Shown here: positions 9,227 to 18,590 of the stretch, piece after piece | Layout of the letters: each line of letters starts with the position of its first letter | Position numbering within the stretch: position 1 is the first letter of the stretch | Origin: Arcicella gelida | GTDB lineage: Bacteria; Bacteroidota; Bacteroidia; Cytophagales; Spirosomataceae | Assembly: GCF_034931025.1 (NCBI RefSeq) | Contig: NZ_JAYGIL010000024.1 | Span: 29,827 to 93,826, forward strand | Length of the DNA: 64,000 bases | Reading direction: 5' to 3' | Notes under the pieces: generated by a model | The model's input: only the letters and a program-made list of their open reading frames with translations | What the model was told of the DNA's origin: nothing | The model's database searches: none | Made by a program: the position numbers and the translations under genes

Positions 9227-9924
9227 CGCAATGCTTGTTCGGAAAGTAAATCATGAAAGGAAAATGACAAATAATGATTTTGTTTGACTACCTGAAAAAC
9301 ACATTGTGTCACTAATTCATTATTTCGGTTTACTCGCATATCATTATGATTGTCGCCAGTACCACCGTTTAAATGAAAATCGAGTACATCTTCTGCACTA
9401 CAGGCTGGAAATTGTTTTTGAAAAGTAGTAAACCATTGTTCTCTTTGATGCCTAATCTCATCACTATACAAAGTAGCCGACGACCAAATATGTGGCAAAA
9501 GGCTATCTTTATCAGTAAGATACAATACTTCACCATCCCAACGAATCTCAGATATATTTACTTCATCATTAACATTTCGAATGATAATCAGCGTAAAATT
9601 TTCAATTCCTTCAAAATTGTATGCTTCTAAAAAAGCTTCGACAGAATCGTATTGAAAGAAATCAAGGATAATTTGTCCTCTGCTTTGTCGGTATGGAGGA
9701 TTTGATTGATGTTTTTCAAAAGCACCATTCAATAAACATAATGTAAAATCATCAGACGTTGCCAACCAAGTTCCTCCCGCCTGTGCGTCTTTCGGAAAGT
9801 AAACTTGTTTTCCATTAATTGTATATTTCTTAGGCGGAATGGCTTTCGGACGAGCAAGAGTTTCATCTCGATTATTCGTCAAAAAGAAACCGTTTTGCTT
9901 GGGCAAGTAAGTAAGTACGCACAT
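9211..9924 (-). CDS. NRDE (TANGO2-like) family protein
   Basis: A 237-residue protein of the NRDE/TANGO2 family, an Ntn-hydrolase-like fold; the bacterial function is not settled. The start at 9924 is chosen because family members begin MC, and Cys2 is the expected nucleophile position. MCVLTYLP, then the signature TNNRDE, GGTWLA and LLNG follow in the expected order. The longer frame to 9966 would add 14 residues before the conserved MC. It converges on and overlaps the small gene at 8945. Confidence 0.87.
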   Translation of the reverse strand: MCVLTYLPKQNGFFLTNNRDETLARPKAIPPKKYTINGKQVYFPKDAQAGGTWLATSDDFTLCLLNGAFEKHQSNPPYRQSRGQIILDFFQYDSVEAFLEAYNFEGIENFTLIIIRNVNDEVNISEIRWDGEVLYLTDKDSLLPHIWSSATLYSDEIRHQREQWFTTFQKQFPACSAEDVLDFHLNGGTGDNHNDMRVNRNNELVTQCVFQVVKQNHYLSFSFHDLLSEQALRYRVL

Positions 9925-10076
9925 TATATTAAAAGTGATGAATTGTGAATGATGAATGATGAGCAACCCGACACTACGAATTAAAATATTGAAATACTTT
10001 TATTTAATTCGAAAAGTACCGTTACTTATTTTCCATCGACTACTCATAATGGTGATAAAGGTCTTTAAAATTATGT

Positions 10077-10577
10077 TCAGGCATTCTGCATGTTGCGATG
10101 CTTGATGGTAGAATAAGCTACGCCAAAATCTGGGGCAATCTGAATTTCAGGATATACTTCATTCAAACCTATTTTGATAATTGCTAAATGATGAATAGTA
10201 TGTTCTATCAAATAAGTAAGTTCACGGAAAAAACTACTTGAGATTTCCATCGCTTCCTCTAAACCAAAAGCCGTTTGTAATATTAGTTGTTTATCCTGCT
10301 GATAAAGATTTAAGTGATTTATTACATTTCTCAATACTTCCAAAGTAAAATCTTTATCTACTTCTATGCGCAAATCTCTTTGGCGAGCATCATAATTTAC
10401 TTCACCTGTTTCATAACCTTTTACAAGACATAGATAAAATTCTGTGATGTGCCTAACATGTTGCCCAACCGAATGATAGTGCAAAGGGGCTAAGCTTTCT
10501 TTGTACACTACATTATCTAAATCTTCCAGCAAATCGCTTAGCTGTTCGATAATATCAATGTTTATTTTCTGAAGCAT
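10077..10577 (-). CDS. DinB-like four-helix protein
   Basis: A 166-residue soluble protein that looks like a DinB/YfiT-type four-helix bundle. The likely metal ligands are the His in SVGQHVRHI and the two in EHTIHHLAI, matching the usual three-His arrangement. DinB-fold proteins act as thiol-dependent transferases or stress proteins; the substrate here cannot be read. It lies 80 bases after the YceI gene on the same strand and may be cotranscribed. Confidence 0.75.
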   Translation of the reverse strand: MLQKINIDIIEQLSDLLEDLDNVVYKESLAPLHYHSVGQHVRHITEFYLCLVKGYETGEVNYDARQRDLRIEVDKDFTLEVLRNVINHLNLYQQDKQLILQTAFGLEEAMEISSSFFRELTYLIEHTIHHLAIIKIGLNEVYPEIQIAPDFGVAYSTIKHRNMQNA

Positions 10578-10657
10578 AATTTTATATTTTTCTGAATTGA
10601 TTTCTTGAGTTTAAGCTTAAACGTTTTTAGGATTTTATAAAATAAATCAACGCTTAC

Positions 10658-11191
10658 TTACTGAGCGATGGCATTTACTAAAATGGTAAAAGTTACATCG
10701 TTACTCAATCCTAATGTTCCTCCTCCTACTGCCCAATCTCTTCTATTTATTGTGGTACTTCCTAAAAAAGTAGCGTTGTTTCCATCTTGTTTAAAAGTAA
10801 AAGGCACTTTAATATTTTTGGTAGTTTCTTTCATTGTCAAATCAAAATAGCCAAGGTAAGTATCTCCTACTTTTTCTATTTTGGTTGATTTCATTTTGAT
10901 AATTGGATATTTGGCGACATTGAAAAAATCTTCTTTTTCTTTCAAATGCCTATTTCTTAAATTGTTTTCGGTATCTAAAGTATTGACATCTACGGAAGCG
11001 ACTAAACTTGCGTTGTTTAAATCTTTGGCATCGAATTTTATGACACCCATAAAGCCTTTGAATTTCCCATCGACGGTAGCACCAAGCATTTTTATTTTGA
11101 AAGTAATACCTGCGGTTACTGGTCGCCATTGCTGTGCAAAACTGTTCGTGATGATATTTACGAAGAGTAAACAAATCAAGATTTTTTTCAT
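10658..11191 (-). CDS. YceI family periplasmic protein
   Basis: A 177-residue protein with a signal peptide (MKKILICLLFVNIITNSFAQ) and a YceI lipocalin-like beta-barrel: TAGITFKIKMLGATVDGKFKG, then FDAKDLNNASLVASVDVNTLDT, RNRHLKEKEDFFNVAKYP and the terminal SNDVTFTILV. YceI proteins bind isoprenoid-type lipids in the periplasm. It is five bases after the barrel-protein gene, so they are probably one transcript with the DM13 lipoprotein. Confidence 0.9.
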   Translation of the reverse strand: MKKILICLLFVNIITNSFAQQWRPVTAGITFKIKMLGATVDGKFKGFMGVIKFDAKDLNNASLVASVDVNTLDTENNLRNRHLKEKEDFFNVAKYPIIKMKSTKIEKVGDTYLGYFDLTMKETTKNIKVPFTFKQDGNNATFLGSTTINRRDWAVGGGTLGLSNDVTFTILVNAIAQ

Positions 11192-11196
11192 AATGT

Positions 11197-11928
11197 TTAG
11201 AATTTAAAAGAAACTGCCAACATTGGCAAAAGGCTTTTATAACGCCATCGGTCGTTTTGTTGATTGGCTACAGCTACTTTTTTGTCGGAGGTATATTCTG
11301 CAAAGAAGAAGCTCAAACCTCCACGAATACCGATTTTATCATTCAACCAATAACGAAGAAATACTTCTGAATTTAAACTTCCTAAATCAGAATCACTCAC
11401 TAATAACAAATTAAAGTTTGTTGGCTTTGCTTCCGAAACTGTACTCCCATCAGCAAATGTACGTTTGGATGCTTTGGCAATTAAATTTCCTGATTGTTTC
11501 CCTCCGAAAGTAAAACCAATGGCATCAATATTAATTCCTGCTTCTAATTTTTGAGAAAGAGAGTATTGTAAATTAATAGACAAGTTTAAGGCATTTACTT
11601 GCACTTTTTTCAAAGAAAAAGTATCAATATTGGCTATAATATCTTCCGAAACGAGTGCTGCAAAACTAGCTTTCCCTGATGTTAAATTGGCGGGTGCGGT
11701 TCTTGCTTGAATATCATTAGCAAAAAATGAGCTTAACCGAACACCATATCCAATTTTGAAACGATAAGATTTGCCGACACCAAACATTTGGGTAAAGGAT
11801 ATTGCAGGAGAAAATCCTTTGCCAGCAGCTAAAGCTAAATCAGTTGTTTTATAAGAGGTTTCATAGCCTTGCGAAAAACTTTTGATGCTAACAAGACTCA
11901 ACAATAAACATACAAATATTTTTTTCAT
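11197..11928 (-). CDS. Predicted outer-membrane beta-barrel protein
   Basis: A 243-residue exported protein without a named family. The start at 11928 puts a normal signal peptide first (MKKIFVCLLLSLVSIKSFSQG); the frame extends eight codons upstream to 11952. Alternating hydrophobic strands and the terminal LLPMLAVSFKF suggest an outer-membrane barrel. It sits between the DM13 lipoprotein and YceI genes with short gaps, so the three probably act together at the cell surface, perhaps in redox or lipid handling. Confidence 0.7.
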   Translation of the reverse strand: MKKIFVCLLLSLVSIKSFSQGYETSYKTTDLALAAGKGFSPAISFTQMFGVGKSYRFKIGYGVRLSSFFANDIQARTAPANLTSGKASFAALVSEDIIANIDTFSLKKVQVNALNLSINLQYSLSQKLEAGINIDAIGFTFGGKQSGNLIAKASKRTFADGSTVSEAKPTNFNLLLVSDSDLGSLNSEVFLRYWLNDKIGIRGGLSFFFAEYTSDKKVAVANQQNDRWRYKSLLPMLAVSFKF

Positions 11929-11961
11929 TATGCTTAAATTTAATTGTTTCATTGAAAAATT

Positions 11962-12390
11962 TCACTGAGAAAGTTTCGCACTACCAAAAAGTACACTAAA
12001 TCGTTTGCACCAAACCAATACATACTGTTGTTTGTCGAGTCTAGCTTCTTGAGGAATTTCCAATACGAATGTGCCTGTTTTATCTAGTTTTACCACTGTT
12101 GTGAAATTACTTGAACGAGTATCCTCTGCCAGATAAATGTACAAATCTGGTCCTTCGTCGGTTTTAAAATTCTCAAAAGAAAGGTATTTTTTATCAGGCA
12201 TTTTGCTGTCGCTGATTACTTTCACCGTTCCAGATACCGCATGAACTCCATTGGTAAACATTCCTGTGGCTTCTTCTTTCCCTTCTTGTATTACAGGACT
12301 AGGAGTATTGTTAACAGGAACGAGTTCAATATCTTTCACACAAGAACTCAATAAGATAACACTTAAAAAAGAGATGAGTATTTGTTTCAT
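11962..12390 (-). CDS. DM13-domain lipoprotein
   Basis: A 142-residue lipoprotein with a lipobox ending at C17 (SVILLSSC). The rest resembles a DM13 domain: HAVSGTVKVI, YLSFENFKTDEGPDLYIYLAED, and QYVLVWCKRFSVLFGSAKL with the conserved VWC. DM13 domains are thought to take part in redox reactions. It is the first gene of a likely three-gene operon with a barrel protein and YceI. Confidence 0.82.
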   Translation of the reverse strand: MKQILISFLSVILLSSCVKDIELVPVNNTPSPVIQEGKEEATGMFTNGVHAVSGTVKVISDSKMPDKKYLSFENFKTDEGPDLYIYLAEDTRSSNFTTVVKLDKTGTFVLEIPQEARLDKQQYVLVWCKRFSVLFGSAKLSQ

Positions 12391-12716
12391 TGTTTTGTTG
12401 TTTGATTACGTTACAAATTTGAAGACTTGTCTATAATCACATTGTCGGCTAGGCGACTCAAAACAGAAAACAAGTTTTTTTAAGGAGAGAAATCTTTAAT
12501 CGTGCGGAATTGAATTTAACTGACGCATAAAATTGCAAGAAAAGAAAGCACCAAATTTAATTCTTGATGCAAATTCTGCAATTTTATTAATAAATTTGGA
12601 GTGAAAAGCGAAGTAAAAAAGGCATTTTTAACTATTTGTAAGAATTTCCTTCTTAAATTCACAACAAAATAACCCTTACAAATTAAGACTGCTCAAAATA
12701 TCCCCCATTCCAATTC
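12391..12716. other. Divergent intergenic region, DM13 operon / response regulator
   Basis: A 326-base AT-rich gap between divergent genes. A plus-strand TAAATTTG at 12592-12599 matches the -7 element, with a TTG 24 bases before it, longer than ideal. It could start the response-regulator transcript with a leader of about 110 bases. Nothing else is evident. Confidence 0.35.
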
Positions 12717-13880
12717 ATGGCGAAATTATTAATTATTGATGATGAAAAAGCAATTCGAGGTGCGCTACGAGACATTCTGGAATATGAAGGCTATAACATC
12801 GACGAAGCAAGTGACGGTGAACAAGGATTAGAGATGTTCAAACAGAACGACTACGATGTTGTACTTTGTGATATTCGTATGCCGAAAGTGGATGGACTAG
12901 AATTATTGCAAAGAGCAACCGAAATGGGTCGTTCTACGCAATTTATCATGATTTCAGCTTTTGGAAATGTAGAGACAGCCGTTGAAGCTACCAAACGTGG
13001 TGCTTTTGATTTTATCTCGAAACCACCTGATTTGAATCGTCTTTTGGTAACTGTAAAGAATGCCATTGAACGTGGAAAGATGATTGTTGAAACGAAAGTT
13101 TTGAAGAAAAAAGTTTACCGCTTGAATGAAATTGTTGGGGAATCAATCGCTATTCAAAAAGTAAAAGATATTACAGATAAAGTAGGTCCTACAGAAGCAA
13201 GAGTATTAATTACTGGTCCAAATGGAGCAGGTAAAGAAATGGTTGCGAAACGTTTGCACGAAAAAAGTAACCGTGCTACCATGCCTTTAATTGAAGTAAA
13301 CTGTGCGGCAATCCCTTCTGAACTGATAGAATCGGAATTGTTTGGACATGAAAAAGGTTCGTTTACTTCTGCTGTTAAACAAAGAATTGGAAAATTTGAA
13401 CAAGCAGATGGCGGAACACTTTTCTTAGATGAAATCGGAGACATGTCGCTTTCGGCACAATCAAAAGTATTAAGAGCTTTACAAGAAAGTAAAATTACCA
13501 GAGTGGGTGGCGATAAGGAAATCAAAGTGAATGTGCGAGTTTTTGCAGCGACTAATAAAAACTTACACGTTGAAATTGCAGAAGGACGTTTCCGTGAAGA
13601 TTTATACCATCGTTTAAGTGTGATTCCGATTTATGTCCCACCACTTAAACAACGACCGGACGACATTCCATTATTGGTAGATAAATTCCTAGACGATGTG
13701 GCTAATGAGTACGGGCAGTCGAGCAAGCAAATAGAAAAAGAAGCAATGGAGTATTTACAAACTTTACCTTGGACGGGAAATGTTCGTGAACTTAGAAACG
13801 TAGTGGAAAGATTAGTGATTATGTGTAATGATTTAATTACACTAGAAGATGTAAGAATATTTGCCACACCAGTGATTTAG
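12717..13880 (+). CDS. NtrC-like response regulator with AAA+ domain, no HTH
   Basis: A 387-residue protein with an N-terminal receiver domain (acidic pair D8/D9, phosphorylatable D52, S80, K102) and a sigma-54-activator-type AAA+ domain (about 136-367). Walker A is GPNGAGKE (167-174), Walker B GGTLFLDEIGD (233-242), with arginine-finger-region REDLYHRL. The GAFTGA loop that contacts sigma-54 reads GSFTSA (214-219), and the protein ends at DVRIFATPVI without the usual C-terminal Fis-type HTH. It may not be a conventional promoter activator. No kinase gene is adjacent. Confidence 0.9.
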   Translation: MAKLLIIDDEKAIRGALRDILEYEGYNIDEASDGEQGLEMFKQNDYDVVLCDIRMPKVDGLELLQRATEMGRSTQFIMISAFGNVETAVEATKRGAFDFISKPPDLNRLLVTVKNAIERGKMIVETKVLKKKVYRLNEIVGESIAIQKVKDITDKVGPTEARVLITGPNGAGKEMVAKRLHEKSNRATMPLIEVNCAAIPSELIESELFGHEKGSFTSAVKQRIGKFEQADGGTLFLDEIGDMSLSAQSKVLRALQESKITRVGGDKEIKVNVRVFAATNKNLHVEIAEGRFREDLYHRLSVIPIYVPPLKQRPDDIPLLVDKFLDDVANEYGQSSKQIEKEAMEYLQTLPWTGNVRELRNVVERLVIMCNDLITLEDVRIFATPVI

Positions 13881-13912
13881 ATTGCTTTTAGTCCCCAGAT
13901 TTCAGTCATTAT

Positions 13913-13952
13913 AAATAGGGAATTTATTTTAATAGATTCCCTATTTCCGTTT
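13913..13952 (+). terminator. Probable terminator of the response regulator gene
   Basis: An 11-bp stem (13913-13923 with 13936-13946) and 12-base loop are followed by CCGTTTTACT. The T tract is short. Confidence 0.5.
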
Positions 13953-14000
13953 TACTACTTTGCCATAACAAAAACTTATTAAAATCTTCATCAATACTCC

Positions 14001-14030
14001 TTTGTAATATTGCTGATTCACTTATCTTTG
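14001..14030 (+). promoter_or_regulatory. Predicted promoter of the 14110 gene
   Basis: TTTG at 14001-14004, an 18-base spacer and TATCTTTG at 14023-14030 match the Bacteroidota promoter consensus. The inferred start would leave a leader of about 70 bases. Confidence 0.6.
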
Positions 14031-14109
14031 CTGGTACTTCTAAAAGCCAGTGGAAGACAAATTATTATGCTATTACCTATCACATACAATCATCTAAAAT
14101 TCACTAATT

Positions 14110-14601
14110 ATGAAATACAATATTTTAATTCTATTACTTAGCTTATTCACTACCAATTCTTTTTCACAGGATTTTTTTGCACCAAAAGATACTGTCGCAT
14201 ATCAAAAAGGAGGTATTCTTTACAAAGACGTTCATTATGCTAAAATTGAAGATATACAACGTATCTTACTCTCCAATCCCAACCAAGAAATTTCTCAACT
14301 TTTATCTTCTTATCAATCAAGCCTAAGTACTGCTAAAGTAATTTCATTTATTGGAGGTTTTGCTGTAGGTTGGCCTATTGGTGGAGCAATAGCTGGGAAA
14401 AAATTTGATACTGGTCTTTTTGCAGGAGGTATAGGTGTTTCTCTGATTGGCTTACTCATTAATGGTGGTGCTAATACAAAATTAAAACAAGCAGTAACAA
14501 CATTCAATAAAAATACTGGCAGTGGCAAAGTATCATTTCGTCCTATATTTTATCAAAACGAATACCAACAACTCAGTGCTGGACTGACTATCGGTTTTTA
14601 A
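14110..14601 (+). CDS. Exported hypothetical protein with glycine-rich hydrophobic core
   Basis: A 163-residue protein that I do not recognise. It has a signal peptide (MKYNILILLLSLFTTNSFSQ) and a central pair of glycine-rich hydrophobic stretches (VISFIGGFAVGWPIGGAIAG and LFAGGIGVSLIGLLINGG), which could be a membrane hairpin. The C-terminus ends LSAGLTIGF, like an outer-membrane strand. A good promoter sits upstream. Expressed alone. Confidence 0.65.
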   Translation: MKYNILILLLSLFTTNSFSQDFFAPKDTVAYQKGGILYKDVHYAKIEDIQRILLSNPNQEISQLLSSYQSSLSTAKVISFIGGFAVGWPIGGAIAGKKFDTGLFAGGIGVSLIGLLINGGANTKLKQAVTTFNKNTGSGKVSFRPIFYQNEYQQLSAGLTIGF

Positions 14602-14733
14602 TAATGGCATTGTGTTTTTCTTCTACTGGCTTTTAATAATACCGATTCTTTCCTTATCTGTTATGAGAAATGTCTAAATTACCCCGTCCATTCTCATCAA
14701 TAGTTTTACGTAAACAATTAAAACAACATACAC

Positions 14734-15159
14734 ATGAAACAATTAACTTTATTACTCTTAGTAGTTCTATTTACAATATCTGGCTGTAAAAAAGATGATG
14801 AACCTACGCCAGATTACACAAGTACTTTCGTTGGCACTTGGAAAGCCACCACTGTCGTTCAAGACGGACAAACTGTTAGTTTAATTGGCGACCCTGAATT
14901 TGCTTTATACTTAAAATTCAAAGCAACTGGTGTTAATAAAGTTAGTGCGATATTAAAAACAGTAATCGTTACTGATACACTTGATTCAGAAAGTGCTGAA
15001 CTTAATATTACAAAATCGGGAGATACTTTTAATCTTACTGAAGTAGGTACAACAAGTAGCCCGCAAAATGGATATTTGAGATATACCCCTAGCAATGGAG
15101 AATTGAAATTTGGAAGTGTTGAGAATGGTAAAACGTCTGAATTCACTTTTAAGAAATAA
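14734..15159 (+). CDS. Lipocalin-like lipoprotein
   Basis: A 141-residue lipoprotein with lipobox FTISGC (C18), a short Asp/Pro linker and a beta-rich domain starting FVGTWKATTV, typical of lipocalin-like domains in Bacteroidota lipoproteins. The ligand is unknown. A strong bidirectional terminator follows five bases after the stop. Confidence 0.75.
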   Translation: MKQLTLLLLVVLFTISGCKKDDEPTPDYTSTFVGTWKATTVVQDGQTVSLIGDPEFALYLKFKATGVNKVSAILKTVIVTDTLDSESAELNITKSGDTFNLTEVGTTSSPQNGYLRYTPSNGELKFGSVENGKTSEFTFKK

Positions 15160-15161
15160 AA

Positions 15162-15210
15162 AATGCCATTGTTGATACCCCAAACATCAACAATGGCAAA
15201 ACTATTCTTT
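15162..15210. terminator. Bidirectional terminator
   Basis: A perfect 13-bp stem (15164-15176 with 15186-15198) lies between two convergent genes, with an A tract on the left (T tract for the minus gene) and AT-rich sequence on the right. Confidence 0.8.
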
Positions 15211-15218
15211 AAACAATT

Positions 15219-15725
15219 CTAATTAAAAATCCAGCCAAATGAAATTGATGCCCATATTGGCACTTCCAATTCTGTACTTCCTTTGCTACTTACTTGGATT
15301 GGCGTTATTATACTAAATCGCCAAAAGTTTTGTTGATTAGCTGTTAAAACTTGATAGCCTATTTGAGGCATCAATAATTCAAGTGGAATATCCTCATTAT
15401 TGCCAACACCTTTATTGCTTTGATGGTTTTCATTAAAATCAATTCTGGTATAGCCTGCCCCAATAAACCAACGGTTATTTTTCCCTAAGGTAGTACTCAG
15501 CACTCCACTATTGGCAATATCATAAATTGGAAAATAAGGAGTTACGCCAATCTTTAAACTAATATAATGTTTTTCGACAGGAATATTATGCTGATAATAA
15601 AGACTGTAGTAAATATTATCCCCTCCCAATTCTATTCCGATTTGATTTTGTTTTAATGATTGTCCATTGGTAAAAAATGTTGAGAAGAGACAAATACATA
15701 AAGTAGGTATAAAAGCTAATTTCAT
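15219..15725 (-). CDS. Predicted outer-membrane beta-barrel, hypothetical
   Basis: A 168-residue exported protein of no recognised family. The signal peptide ends TFFTNGQ. The mature part has short amphipathic strands (QIGIELGGDNIYYSLYYQH, WFIGAGYTRIDF) and ends IWASISFGWIFN, the pattern of a small outer-membrane barrel. A minus-strand TATCTTTG at 15758-15765 could be its -7 element. Confidence 0.6.
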   Translation of the reverse strand: MKLAFIPTLCICLFSTFFTNGQSLKQNQIGIELGGDNIYYSLYYQHNIPVEKHYISLKIGVTPYFPIYDIANSGVLSTTLGKNNRWFIGAGYTRIDFNENHQSNKGVGNNEDIPLELLMPQIGYQVLTANQQNFWRFSIITPIQVSSKGSTELEVPIWASISFGWIFN

Positions 15726-15937
15726 AGAAATGAGTTTAAGTTTGATAGATATAGCGGCAAAGATAAAGTGTAGTTGGTATTATTTTGATAGGTAGGCTTT
15801 ATCTTTTGCATAATACAAGTTGGAAACTCGTGTTACAGTTTAAATACTAAATAAAGAAAAAATCTGCCTATGATAAGTTTTCTCTAATGAAATTCCCTTA
15901 TTTTTATAAGAATCTAATTTCATTAACATCCTTCATC

Positions 15938-17296
15938 ATGAACAAATACGCTTTTACCTTTATTGCCTTACTTTTTGCTATTCATTCTCTTTTTGCACAG
16001 GATATTCCTAAAATTTTAGCGTTAAAAGACAGAGCTGTTCTGCAAGACCAATTACTAGAAGAACGCTTTAAGTCACTCTTGCCTTCTTTGATGCGAAAGC
16101 AAGGTATTGATATGTGGCTAATTATTGCCCGTGAATACAACGAAGATCCTATCATCAAAACGATGCTTCCTTCTACTTGGCTGAATGCTCGCCGAAGAAC
16201 GATTCTGTTGATTTATGATAAAGGCGAAAAAGAAGGCTTGGAATGTTTAGCGGTAGCACGTTATAATGTAGGCACAATTTTCAAATCTGCTTGGAAACCT
16301 GAAGAAGAACCAAACCAATGGAAACGTCTTTCAGCTTTGATTGAAGAAAGAAATCCTAAGAAAATTGCCATTGATGTTTCTGAACAATATGCACATTCTG
16401 ATGGACTTTCACATTCTGAACATGAGGCTTTGATAGAAAATTTATCACAGAAAAGTAAAGAAAAAATTGTTTCTAGTGAAAAACTAGCCGTTGGCTGGTT
16501 GGAAAGTAGAACACCTAGAGAAATAGCACTTTACGAAACTCTCGACCGTATTACGCATCAAATTATTGCAGAAGCTTTTTCTGATAAAGTAGTCGTTCCG
16601 GGTGTGACTACTACCGAAGATGTCGTTTGGTATTTGCGTGAAAGAGTAGCTGAACTAAAATTAGATACTTGGTTTCATCCAACAGTTGATGTCCAACGTC
16701 CAGACCCAGACAAAACGAATTGGCCTTACGACCGTCGCCCCGCAGAAGATGTGATTCTCCCCGGCGATTTACTTCATTGCGATTTTGGCATTACTTATCT
16801 TCGCTTAAATACTGATGTGCAAGAATTAGCTTACGTACTTCGTCCCGAAGAAAAAGAATTACCTGAGTATTTACGAAAAGCCTTAGCCGCTGGCAACAAA
16901 GTACAAGATATTATGACGGGTTTCTTTAAAGTGGGGATGACGGGTAATCAGATTTTAGCACTTTCCCTTCGCAAAGCAGAGCAAGATGGTTTGGTGGCTC
17001 AAATTTATTCGCATCCAGTGGGCTATCACGGTCATGCAGCAGGTCCAGCCATTGGTATGTGGGATATGCAAGGTGGCGTGCCGGGCAATGGCGAATATCC
17101 TTTGAACGAAAATACTGCTTATGCCATTGAACTGAATGCAAAAGTAAAAATTCCAGAATGGGGAAATAAAGAAGTAAGAATCATGCTAGAAGAACAAGGA
17201 CTTTTTATCAATGGAAAAGTACATTATATCGACGGGCGGCAAAAACAGATTTTAACCATTCCTAGAAGAAGTACTATTCAACATTTAGGACAATAG
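15938..17296 (+). CDS. M24 family metallopeptidase (Xaa-Pro aminopeptidase-like), exported
   Basis: A 452-residue exported peptidase of the pita-bread fold. The ATG at 15938 is chosen over one at 15887 because it begins a good signal peptide (MNKYAFTFIALLFAIHSLFAQ). The five metal ligands are readable in order: both Asp in CDFGITYLRLNTDVQE, the His in SHPVGYHGHAAG, the Glu in YAIELNAK and the Glu in MLEEQG. Substrate is not evident; family members release N-terminal residues from X-Pro peptides. It is monocistronic as far as can be seen. Confidence 0.9.
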   Translation: MNKYAFTFIALLFAIHSLFAQDIPKILALKDRAVLQDQLLEERFKSLLPSLMRKQGIDMWLIIAREYNEDPIIKTMLPSTWLNARRRTILLIYDKGEKEGLECLAVARYNVGTIFKSAWKPEEEPNQWKRLSALIEERNPKKIAIDVSEQYAHSDGLSHSEHEALIENLSQKSKEKIVSSEKLAVGWLESRTPREIALYETLDRITHQIIAEAFSDKVVVPGVTTTEDVVWYLRERVAELKLDTWFHPTVDVQRPDPDKTNWPYDRRPAEDVILPGDLLHCDFGITYLRLNTDVQELAYVLRPEEKELPEYLRKALAAGNKVQDIMTGFFKVGMTGNQILALSLRKAEQDGLVAQIYSHPVGYHGHAAGPAIGMWDMQGGVPGNGEYPLNENTAYAIELNAKVKIPEWGNKEVRIMLEEQGLFINGKVHYIDGRQKQILTIPRRSTIQHLGQ

Positions 17297-17398
17297 ATTA
17301 TTTAGTGATTGAGTGAGTTGTGAATTAGTGATTTTCTTAATTGTGAGTTAGCAAATAGTGAATTAGCGATTAGGAATCTGCTTAAAAATTGGCACTTC

Positions 17399-17426
17399 GT
17401 AGCGGCAACTCTTGCTTTGCCGTTTC
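17399..17426. repeat. REP-like palindrome, single copy
   Basis: GTAGCGGCAACTCTTGCTTTGCCGTTTC is a copy (here imperfect) of a hairpin family also found at 45443, 61305 and 62841. It lies in a gene-free gap together with degenerate TGAATTAG-type runs. Confidence 0.6.
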
Positions 17427-17562
17427 AGGTAAAATCAGAGAATTAATAGTTAGTAATTATTGATTAACTGAAAATCCGAAATCCAACATCACAAATCCCA
17501 AATCAAAAAAACTGTCTGATTCCCGACATCCACCATTTCCCAATTCTCCGTAAGTTTGCAAC

Positions 17563-18588
17563 ATGAACAAATTACAATTACCGCTCTGGCTCATTAAACT
17601 TACGCATTTTGAATATTGGACGTGGTGGATGTTTTACATTCCGCTTCTCCCCTATTGGTTGTATCAAGCCACTCGTACACGTTCACTTACTTTTTTTACC
17701 AATGCTGACCCTTGTATTGATTATGGCGGTTTCTTTGGCGAAAGTAAAATTGATATTCTAAAACAGATTCCTTCGGACTTTTTACCAACTTATTTCTTTG
17801 TAAAAAAAGAAACTTCATTAGCTATAATTCTTGAAAAGCTAAAAGAAAACAAGCTTGACTTTCCGATTATTTGTAAACCCAATGTAGGTGAAAGAGGCTC
17901 GCAAGTAGAAAAGATTATCGACAAAATTACGCTAGAAAAATACTTACAAAACCTTCAAGAGGATTTTATCATTCAAGAATTTATCACTTTTGAGATTGAA
18001 TTGGGCGTACTCTATTATCGTTATCCCAATCAATCAAAAGGACAAGTAAGTTCGATTACACGGAAAGAGTTTTTGTCGGTAATAGGTGATGGAAAATCTA
18101 GTATTGAAGCATTAATGCAAGCCAATACTCGTGCTAGATTTCAGCTTGAAACGATGCGTTTACGTTTGGGAGAAAAGATTCATGAAGTAATTCCAGCAGG
18201 AGAAAAACGATTATTAGAACCGATAGGGAATCATTGCAGAGGCACAAAATTCTTAGATAACAATTTCTTAATCAATGAAAAACTAAATCAAGTATTTGAT
18301 AAAATTGCTTTGCCAATTGAGGGTTTTCATTATGGAAGATTCGATATGAAAGTAAAGTCAATCGAAGATTTATATGAAGGAAAAAATATCCGAATCATGG
18401 AATTGAACGGAGTAAGTTCTGAACCGGGACATATCTACGACCCGAAAAACACCGTTTGGAATGCCTACAGAGATTTAGCTCATCATTGGAAAATCATTGC
18501 AGATATTTCTATTCAGCAACAACAAAAAGGCATCATGCCGATTGAAACCAAAATCATTTGGCAAGTAGCTCGTGAACATTTTGCGTAA
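17563..18588 (+). CDS. ATP-grasp domain protein
   Basis: A 341-residue protein resembling D-Ala-D-Ala ligase-type ATP-grasp enzymes, which join a carboxylate to an amine or thiol using ATP. FPIICKPNVGERGSQV is the ATP-binding loop, FIIQEFI the hinge, and RIMELNGVSSEPGHIYDP the Mg-binding ENG-like region. An aromatic N-terminus (HFEYWTWWMFYIPLLPYWLYQ) could associate with the membrane and is not part of the usual fold. TAAGTTTG ends five bases before the ATG. Substrate unknown. The 21-base array B follows three bases after the stop. Confidence 0.82.
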   Translation: MNKLQLPLWLIKLTHFEYWTWWMFYIPLLPYWLYQATRTRSLTFFTNADPCIDYGGFFGESKIDILKQIPSDFLPTYFFVKKETSLAIILEKLKENKLDFPIICKPNVGERGSQVEKIIDKITLEKYLQNLQEDFIIQEFITFEIELGVLYYRYPNQSKGQVSSITRKEFLSVIGDGKSSIEALMQANTRARFQLETMRLRLGEKIHEVIPAGEKRLLEPIGNHCRGTKFLDNNFLINEKLNQVFDKIALPIEGFHYGRFDMKVKSIEDLYEGKNIRIMELNGVSSEPGHIYDPKNTVWNAYRDLAHHWKIIADISIQQQQKGIMPIETKIIWQVAREHFA

Positions 18589-18590
18589 AG

